This document shows, piece by piece, positions 8,701-14,049 of a DNA stretch of 14,049 nt. The notes beneath the pieces are model-generated. The model worked only from the letters and a program-made list of their open reading frames with translations. It did no database searches and was not told the origin of the DNA. The DNA comes from Ettlia oleoabundans. Taxonomy: Eukaryota; Chlorophyta; Chlorophyceae; Chlamydomonadales. The stretch's first letter is position 1; every line of letters begins with the position of its first letter. The stretch spans positions 15,727-29,775 of the forward strand of contig JAAMXP010002104.1 of the NCBI GenBank assembly GCA_019693395.1, given 5' to 3'. The translations under genes and the position numbers were made by a program.

Positions 8701-9566
8701 GCAAAATTGATTGGCTGACACTGCCATGCCAGTAACAATTCTGCCGCTAAGACCCCAGCCGTTCACCCAAGCTGGCTGCCAGTCCTTCTGCCACTGCCAC
8801 TGCCACTGCCGCTTCCTCTGCGCATGCAGCGCCTCGGGACCGCTGCCATGCCCGCTAACCAGCTGTGCTCACCTTGCTGGCATAATCCTGCCACTCCTTC
8901 TACCCCTGTCACCACTTCTATGCAGCTGCTGTGCACCACATCGCTTGCTGCTGTCCAGCCGGACTGAGCTCATCCTGCCGGCAGTGCACAACCCCGTCAA
9001 TCTTTCTAGCCTTGCTGCCGCCCCTCCTTTTGTGCCTGGAGCCCCTCGGCTTCACACCCCTGCCTTTGTCCAGCCTAGCTGTGCATCACTGCTGTCCTTA
9101 CGCAGTCCTATCAATCCTACATCGGGGAGCGCCCCTCCTCTTGTGCACGCGGCTCCCGGGCACAACAGCGCTGCTGGTGTCCAGCCTCACTAAGCTCAAC
9201 TTGCCGGCATAATCCTGCCATGTTATCTACCCCCACTCCTTCTACCCCTGTTGCCGCTTTGATGCAGTTCCTGGGCATAACAGCGCTGCTGGTGTCCAGC
9301 CTCACTAAGCTAAACCTGCTGGCATAAATCCTGCCATGTTTTTTTCTATCCCTGTTGCCGCTTTGATGCAGCTCCTGGGCACTACGGCGCTGCTGGTGTC
9401 CAGCCTCACCGTCCTCATCCTGCTGGCCTTCAGCGATGTGCTGGTGGTGCCGCAAAGCAGCGGCAAGCACAACAGCGAGGAGGAGCACCGTGGGTCGCTG
9501 CTGCCAAGCACAGCAGAGGGCCATGCTCCCGTGACTGCCCACCCGGTGCGTGCCTCAACCCTTTGA
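5777..9566 (+). CDS. DUF599 family multi-pass membrane protein
   Basis: Integral membrane protein of unknown function (DUF599 type, found in plants, algae and some bacteria). Ten exons: 5777-5803, 6057-6203, 6357-6413, 6650-6700, 7024-7108, 7338-7502, 7973-8043, 8257-8271, 8549-8575 and 9372-9566. Phases agree throughout and the model gives 279 residues. Membrane segments: VIFICVMVLWGLYTLAYFL in exon 2, IIISCTLLVMGMAQIMGRLV across exons 4-5, VRVAVPLGATLVSLLCFG in exon 6, and LYLFIGTIFW running into LLGTTALLVSSLTVLILLAF across exons 8-10. Family-typical blocks are the MWSTAMRTRETWA and LMRKAEDARGAALLAVQQ region before the second helix, and RCELYFTLGLRFLYLF. Exon 1 (MQGAEVTEM) is the weakest part: chosen because it gives an ATG, a GT donor and phase 0. 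Exon 6 could instead end at 7466. A GT at 9546 leaves room for a further exon, perhaps from 9731. Introns hold many simple repeats. Confidence 0.8.
6018..6044. repeat. Duplicated 12-bp perfect palindrome near an acceptor
   Basis: ATTGATATCAAT occurs twice, at 6018-6029 and 6033-6044, separated by AGA. Each copy is self-complementary. The pair ends 12 bases before the acceptor AG of DUF599 exon 2, covering the likely branch-point zone of intron 1. Confidence 0.95.
6261..6309. repeat. (CTGTG)n pentanucleotide tract in DUF599 intron 2
   Basis: A nearly perfect TGTGC/CTGTG repeat of about ten units with one short interruption. It lies upstream of exon 3 and is complementary to the CACAG-type repeat at 6704-6738. 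Confidence 0.9.
6704..6738. repeat. (CACAG)n-like tract at the start of DUF599 intron 4
   Basis: Degenerate GCACAGCATAGCAGAGCACA-type repeat that starts inside the 5' splice site of intron 4 (GTGAGC at 6701). Its reverse complement matches the CTGTG tract of intron 2 with few mismatches. Confidence 0.85.
7500..7590 (+). repeat. GT/GGT-rich tract in DUF599 intron 6
   Basis: Strongly G/T-biased sequence on the sense strand directly after the exon 6 donor, with runs of GGTGGT and G7. It makes the ORF from 7364 appear longer than the real exon. Confidence 0.8.
7771..7880. repeat. Repeated GCTGCTGCCGCACTACTCC motif in intron 6
   Basis: The motif occurs at 7771-7791, 7832-7850 (one base different) and 7861-7880, with related CTG/CTCC sequence between. 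It produces Leu/Ser/Cys-rich ORFs in two frames that are not genes. Confidence 0.85.
8074..8104 (+). repeat. (GGGGT)n tract in DUF599 intron 7
   Basis: Six consecutive GGGGT units on the transcript sense strand, starting about 30 bases after the exon 7 donor. Runs of four G at this spacing fit a G-quadruplex pattern. It is not at a chromosome end, so a telomere reading is not supported. Confidence 0.9.
8457..8493. repeat. (CTGG)n tract in DUF599 intron 8
   Basis: Imperfect CTGG repeats (GGCTGGCTATCTGGCTGGCT...) upstream of the 27-nt exon 9. No function is evident. Confidence 0.85.
8673..8677 (+). terminator. Candidate intronic TGTAA poly(A) signal in intron 9
   Basis: TGTAA lies 41 nt after the stop (8630-8632) that would be reached if the exon 9 donor at 8576 were not spliced. 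This gives a possible composite terminal exon. A chance match is quite possible. Confidence 0.25.
8830..9371 (+). repeat. Tandem degenerate copies of the DUF599 terminal exon
   Basis: Five copies of the start of exon 10 plus its upstream intron precede the functional exon. Aligned on the GTCCAGC core, they fall at 8857 (as AACCAGC), 8953, 9068, 9179 and 9294, with the functional copy at 9398; spacings are 96, 115, 111, 115 and 104 bp. Copies start at about 8830, 8926, 9042, 9153 and 9268. The first two and the fifth keep a GCAG acceptor. The fourth has lost its AG and the third has only GGAG. Identity rises towards the functional exon, as expected for successive unequal duplication. The ORFs at 8711-9193 and 8931-9212 are translations of this array. 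Confidence 0.88.
9268..9327 (+). other. Possible alternative terminal exon of the DUF599 gene
   Basis: The copy nearest the functional exon keeps the same acceptor (TTTGATGCAG) and reads in phase 0 as FLGITALLVSSLTKLNLLA followed by TAA. Splicing exon 9 to it would keep most of the last membrane helix but end the protein 45 residues earlier than exon 10 does. Whether it is used cannot be told from sequence. Confidence 0.45.
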
Positions 9567-10176
9567 CTACGGCCAGTAGCTTTGAAGTTGACTGACAAGT
9601 GCAGCCAGGGGTGATCTGGGAACAGCATGGTATGCCAACACCAGCGCTGCAGCTGGTTAGTATCGCAGAGCTTACTGTGACCAGGCATCAGTGCTACTTT
9701 TGAGACAATGCTGCTGACCCTGCTGTGCAGCTGTTACGCAGCTTGCTGTCCTCTGGTCTCAGGCGTGCCGGCCAGCTACAGCCCTTCTGCCTTTGTCCTG
9801 CAGGCTGGCGTGGTTTAGGGTTTGTTTGGGATGCTGGGCTGCCAAAGCGGCAGCTTGGACCCTCCAGCATAACATGCCGCTCGCCTTGGTATTGATACTT
9901 AATGGACGAGCAGCTGGCAATCACATGATAGCCATCTGCCTCTACATATGCCCGGAGATCAATAAACATGCGGGCTGGCAGGTAGCAGAGCACAGCGTGG
10001 GCCATTCCTGGTTAACACAACTGTACACATGTGTCCAAAATAACAACACGGGGTCCCAAGGTTTTTCGTTTCTGGCGCAGTTTTCTCCCCGCATGCCTTT
10101 TTAGTTCTGACTTAAGTACACCCGTGTATTCAGCTCAAAAATCAATGGATGCCTTACAAGATAAGGTGAAAAACAA

Positions 10177-10206
10177 TCAATCAATCAATAATCATTCAAT
10201 CAATCA
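10177..10206. repeat. (AATC)n tract
   Basis: Imperfect AATC/CAAT tetranucleotide repeats interrupted by AATCATTC, located just upstream (plus sense) of the candidate minus-strand poly(A) signal. Confidence 0.9.
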
Positions 10207-10224
10207 CCATGGTACAGCTGTATA

Positions 10225-10229
10225 TTACA
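10225..10229 (-). terminator. Candidate TGTAA poly(A) signal of the unknown membrane protein
   Basis: TTACA on the plus strand is TGTAA on the minus strand, about 316 nt downstream of the stop at 10545. It is the first such word on this strand after the stop. Confidence 0.45.
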
Positions 10230-10544
10230 GAAATCGTAAGAGCAAATGAGCCGACACCAGTGCCAGTCAAATCCCCTGGATCCATGCGCCAATCGAAAAC
10301 AAGCGGGGCTGGAATAATGCCCTGATTATGGGACAGTCAAGAGGGTTGAAAAGGGAACCACAACCGAGGCTTTGGTTGTGGCACGAGGACTAAGGCAAAA
10401 CTTACTGGCCGGGAAATGAACGACAGTGTGCAGAATGAAGTCCAGATTGTTGGTTCAGTGGATACTGGTGGCCATACAATACTCAACGCCAACAACAAAG
10501 TTTGAACCACGGACGGGAACACTTAACGCGTATGCATCACTGGT

Positions 10545-11745
10545 TCATAACTCGCTCTCTCCTTGTGCCGCTGCTGCCGCTCCCACAGCGCCCAAACCTC
10601 CTGCTGCTGCTGTTGCTGTTGCTGCTGCTGCTGTTCCCTCTTGCTTTTGCTGGCTGGCCAGCCAACCATGCTGGCCCGGATGGTGGCCATACATGACCAA
10701 CAAGCAGCACGTCATTCCCAGCACAACGGCATGGTAGCCAAAGTGCAAGAGGAAGAGGAGGAAGGGCCACCCTTCGAAGAAGTGGTGCCTGCATGCATGT
10801 CGGCTGGTGAGCGGCGCTGCGATCAAGGGAGAACGGTGCTGCCGGCAGCCATGGCAGCTTACATTACAGGCTGACAGAGGCAACACACAAGGGTGATGGC
10901 AAGCCCTCCATACGCTGCAGCCAACGCGGTTGACACAAGCAGCGCCGACACCAGCGCACCCAATGCACAGCAACAGATAGCACAGCAGCATGTGCAAACC
11001 TGAACCAACGGCACACGCCAGCCATAGCAGCTTACCTTGCATTCAAACAGGTGTCGATAACCAGCAGCAAGGCCGCCATCACCAGCCCCTCTTGCCAAGT
11101 TTTCACTTGGAAGCGAACCACAAGGCAGTAGACAGCCGCAGTGAGCGAGATGCAGGCAGTTGTGGTGCCCAGTAACGCTCGGAAGGGCTGTGCGGGCAGT
11201 TGAGAGCTGCAACAGCAATAACCATAACAGAGTGTCGGTTGTGTTGGAAACCCCGGGAGGCGTTCCTGAAGTGAAGGGTGCCTGAGCAAGTGAAGTGCAG
11301 AGGTAGGTGGTGGATGGGAGTGGAGATCAAGCAGGGGCAGCAGCCTACCTGTCAAACACAGGTGTGCGAATGTTGACCAACCGTGTGTAACACCTTTTGA
11401 ACAGCGAGAAATAATACCAAGTAGACACTGCGTCAGCAGCATGGGAGGAGCACAACCCAGTACCAATGAAAACATGCACTGTTCTGCGCCAGCGCTGCGG
11501 CCGCTGCCGGCCACCTGCAGCTGGAAGCCCACGTTCCGCACCAGCGACCGAAGCCATGGCGTGGCCCGGGCCGCAGTGCAACAAACGCAGAAAGGGCACG
11601 AAGCTTCACTCACAGGTGAGCTGCAAAAGAACGACCGGGATAGCCAGGGCCACCTGCAATGCCAGTAGAAGAGCCGTTCACCAAGCCATGCCATCGTTGG
11701 GTGTGACCTCACTGATCGCGATTACGTACCAAAAGGTGAACACCG
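10545..11745 (-). CDS. Multi-pass membrane protein, unrecognised (5' end unresolved)
   Basis: I do not recognise the family. Five exons can be chained on the minus strand with matching phases: about 11745-11708, 11653-11614, 11514-11349, 11206-11036 and 10788-10545. Hydrophobic segments, in order: FTFWYVIAISE joined to VALAIPVVLLQLT; LLGTTTACISLTAAVYCLVV; LVMAALLLVIDTCL; and WPFLLFLLHFGYHAVVLGM continuing TCCLLVMY. Polar loops between them include STWYYFSLFKRCYTRLVNIR and FQVKTWQEG. The C-terminus after GHHPGQHG is an Ala/Thr/Gln/Gly low-complexity tail coded by CAG-type repeats, ending ESEL and TGA. The last three junctions (all phase 2, good donors GTAGGC and GTAAGC) are the best supported. 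The 54-nt intron between the first two listed exons is unusually short and its GTCACA donor is weak. No start codon could be placed; upstream exons may lie between about 11750 and 12000. The gene is convergent with the DUF599 gene. Confidence 0.5.
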
Positions 11746-12361
11746 CTGCGCGGCCCCTCCATTTCTCACTCGGCCAGGAGGGCGCAAGGGCTGCGACTCT
11801 CTGGGCCCTGCCCTTTGGTCTCTGCGAGCAACAACCGCCTGTCGCACGGGCAACCAGCAACCGGTAGCCCGCAAGCGTGCAAGGCCTCCAGTACAACTGG
11901 CCATACTGCTAGCACCAGGTCACTGCCGCATCCTCAACCGTGCCGAGCAGGGCATGGCTTCAGCAGCATGACAGAACAGCACTCAATCGGCAGAAATGCT
12001 ACTTACAGTCGGCATGAATATGCATATGACGCAACCAATTTCATGCAAGCCACGCTGCTCGTGTGCTGCAACAAAGCAACCCCATTGGCGCCATCACGCT
12101 ACGCGCCACCCTGCTCCATGGCCGACAACAGAGCAGCCGTCTCGCCCTCCTCTCCCCTGCACAGCAATCACGGCACACCACAACAAGGGAAGGAACTCAT
12201 CATGGGACGCATTCCGCTTTCAACTTTGATACCTCTATGCATCGTTGTACGCACAAGCATCAACACGTAAAGTTTCCCTATTCAAACCAATGCAGCGTCA
12301 GAACCTCCGGACCAACACTGCTGCCCCTGCTGCAACAGAAGCCTGCCCTTTGCTGCGCTGC
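11746..12361 (-). other. Region between the acyltransferase and the unknown membrane protein
   Basis: This holds the presumed 3' UTR of the acyltransferase and, below about 12000, the promoter and unplaced 5' exon(s) of the membrane protein gene. A minus-strand ORF from an ATG at 11904 (MASCTGGLARLRA...) is in a different frame from the first chained exon, and no convincing intron joins them, so it is not called as the start. Confidence 0.4.
12003..12007 (-). terminator. Candidate TGTAA poly(A) signal of the acyltransferase gene
   Basis: TTACA on the plus strand, 355 nt downstream of the minus-strand stop at 12362. It fits the algal signal and lies before the next gene. Confidence 0.4.
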
Positions 12362-14040
12362 TCACAAGCACAAGTATAGCCCGCACCTGAGCACAAAGAG
12401 CGAGGGCGGCGCAATATGCGGCTGGCACACGTCAATGCAATTCTTCTTCCAGCCCTTGTCAAAGGGGTTGTGGAAGTCGCCATCAGCGCCGTGCATGTAC
12501 TTGTACCTGCACAATGTGCGGTACAATAGTACGGAAGCATGACAGTGAATTTCAGCATGCGAGCAGTGATGGCATGAGGCGGTAAAGGCGGGCAGCAGAC
12601 CGGGTTTCTGAGGTGGAAAGGACCAAGCTAAATGTATCACCAGGTCCTGCAAGGGCCCCGCTGTACAGTACGACGAACTGCACCGACTTGGCCTACTCAG
12701 CGTGTGCAGGCAGCTGCAACACACAGAAGCAGCACGCAAACAGTGCAGCAGCAGGAGGCAAACCAAAGCTAAAAGGGCAGTTACAGCACCCCCCTTTCTG
12801 CAGGACACCCACCGCCACCCACCCACCTGTGCCAGTTAGCCAGCTCGTTTGTGGTGACGTTGCGTGCCACCTGGGAGGCCTGTGCTATGGCTAGGGCCGC
12901 CACAGATATGAGCAGGAAAACATCGCAAACCAGGAACAGAACCGGGCCCACCAGTTGGAGGCGCTTGCCTGGGTGCTGCACGCAGCAGTTTGTTGGAAGT
13001 GGAAAGGGGCGTTAGGAATGCAGGGGGCAGGTAGTCTGCTGGCACGTTGTTACCAACAAGGCGGGCTTTCGCACCGAAGCAGGCTGTATTGCTGTTAGCA
13101 GGCGAAATAAACAACCCATTGGTACACGCCTGCACTCGCCACCTCCACCACTTCCAACAGCAGCAGAAGCATCACAGCCAACGGCTAACACGCCTGGGAA
13201 ATGCAGATTGCCTGCCCACCTGCTTGCTGGTCATGCTAACGGCCTCGTGGATGCGAACCACCCCCACCACTGTGGACACAAGAATTGCCCCCAGCTCCAG
13301 CCAGAGGAAGGTGAGGAAGTAGTGGCGGTTGCCGCGGCCTATGGCGTTGCCAACCTGGCCGGGGGGGAACACAACGACGATTGAGTGAAAGGGCAACAGA
13401 CAAGCTGATGCAGGTGGAAACAAGCAAAGTGATAGGATGCTGCCATCGGCAGGCTGCTGGAAATGCCGCCGACGGCAAGGGGTGAATGCCCACGTTCGAA
13501 GTTTATCTGTCACGGACACAAGGCAAAACCCCCGCATCCTCCATCCAGGTCGTTAAGGACTCTCCTTGACAAAAAACACGCAGCACAAACCACACGCTGA
13601 TAGATGTGAAGCTGCTGGAAGTGGTTGGGAGACCCACTCTCAAGTCTCACCCATGGACAATAGTGATCAAACACCTCCACGCAGCGCCCCGTCACCGCAC
13701 AGTGCTTAGCACGCAGGGGCCTCACAATGCGGCACGACACACACAGCTGGCTCCACTGCCCCGCCGCGAGCGCTGGGTTTTCCAGCACAGCACTACCGCT
13801 GCGCCCGCCCACGCTGCTGCTTGTTGTGGGGCTGCTGCGCCCGTGCTGCTGCTTGCCGTTGCTGTCCCAGCGCTGAAGCGGGATGCTCCCTTTGCTACCG
13901 CCACCGCTGCTAGTGAGGCTGCTGCCGCTGCCGCCCTGATTGAGAGGAATGAAGCCGGGATCGGCGCATGTGGTGAGGTACAGGAAGTACAGCCCCACAG
14001 AAGCCAGCAGTAGTGCCAGCCATGCTCCTGCTACTGTCAG
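12362..14040 (-). CDS. TIP1-like DHHC-family protein S-acyltransferase, C-terminal part (partial)
   Basis: Membrane enzyme that palmitoylates cysteines of other proteins. Four minus-strand exons are visible: 14040-13651, 13354-13220, 12975-12827 and 12506-12362, about 272 residues; the gene continues past the right edge. Exon 1 starts inside a membrane helix (VAGAWLALLLASVGLYFLYL), then the DPG motif (CADPGFIP), a Ser/Gly-rich insert, NPALAAGQWSQLC and the cysteine-rich domain CVSCRIVRPLRAKHC...FDHYCPW. Exon 2 gives VGNAIGRGNRHYF and a helix. Exon 3 gives another helix and the TTxE motif (NVTTNELANWHR). Exon 4 gives HNPFDKGWKKNC. The wording is close to Arabidopsis TIP1, an ankyrin-repeat enzyme, so ankyrin repeats would be expected upstream, outside the window. 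The active-site motif is DHYC, as in yeast Akr1, and three residues of zinc site 2 are replaced. The stop at 12362 is the simplest end; a GT donor at 12386 could lead to a further exon. Confidence 0.88.
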
Positions 14041-14049
14041 CTGCAGGCA

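Larger units (their letters stand above)
9567..10544. other. Convergent 3' intergenic region
   Basis: Region between the DUF599 stop (plus) and the stop of the unknown membrane protein (minus). It should hold both 3' UTRs. No TGTAA is present on the plus strand, so the DUF599 gene lacks an obvious signal here; an AATAAA at 9961-9966 is present but is not the usual algal signal. An open stretch after a CAG at 9728-9730 could be an additional last DUF599 exon, but nothing in it is conserved. An AATC tetranucleotide repeat lies at about 10177-10206. Confidence 0.5.

Noticed and set aside
8711..9212. Two overlapping Leu/Pro/Ser-rich ORFs in DUF599 intron 9
   Set aside because: They are readings through the decayed tandem exon copies, not separate genes.
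8830..9371. Regular 96-115 bp repeats as a CRISPR array or satellite
   Set aside because: The repeat unit is the host gene's own exon plus intron; there are no short identical repeats with unique spacers.
9961..9966. AATAAA as the DUF599 poly(A) signal
   Set aside because: Green algae of this kind mainly use TGTAA; a single AATAAA 395 nt downstream is weak evidence. Noted only as a possibility.
10789..11042. Hydrophobic readings within the last intron of the unknown membrane protein
   Set aside because: They look membrane-like, but using them needs a 36-nt intron or breaks the phase. Joining 11036 directly to 10788 (phase 2 to phase 2) gives a simpler continuous protein.
11032..11712. 226-codon minus-strand ORF read as one protein
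   Set aside because: It runs through introns. Its last part is a real exon (11206-11036), but its upstream parts are in other frames than the phase-consistent exons.

Overview
The window looks like nuclear DNA of a green alga (Chlorophyta, probably Chlamydomonadales or Sphaeropleales). The genes are broken into many short exons. Introns are rich in CTG, CAG and TGCC repeats, splice sites are mostly GTGAGT/GTGCGT...GCAG, and TGTAA, the usual volvocine poly(A) signal, lies downstream of three genes. Homologues are plant- or alga-like and include a TIP1-type acyltransferase and a DUF599 protein. There are no bacterial operon features, rRNA, tRNA, CRISPR arrays or recognisable transposons. The species cannot be fixed from sequence alone. 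All gene models below were built by hand from reading frame, splice phase and family conservation.

Layout: (1) 501-2371, minus: first four exons of cytosolic isoleucyl-tRNA synthetase, running off the left edge. (2) 2665-3299, plus: complete COA6-like mitochondrial twin-CX9C/CX10C protein, head-to-head with the synthetase across 293 bp. (3) 3411-5319, plus: SNRNP27, a U4/U6.U5 tri-snRNP protein, starting only 111 bp after COA6. (4) 5777-9566, plus: a ten-exon DUF599 multi-pass membrane protein with micro-exons and a tandem array of decayed copies of its last exon. (5) 10545-11745, minus: 3' part of a multi-pass membrane protein that I do not recognise. (6) 12362-14040, minus: C-terminal half of a TIP1-like DHHC-family protein S-acyltransferase, running off the right edge.

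These are six independent genes (translation, respiratory-complex assembly, splicing, two membrane proteins, protein lipidation) rather than a pathway or a system. Three points most deserve follow-up. The acyltransferase has lost three of the four ligands of its second zinc site together (Cys to Thr, DHHC to DHYC, Cys to Ala). The DUF599 gene carries about six tandem copies of its terminal exon at a 96-115 bp period, one of which is still spliceable and would give a different, shorter C-terminus. Complementary pentanucleotide repeats flank an in-frame pair of exons in the same gene.
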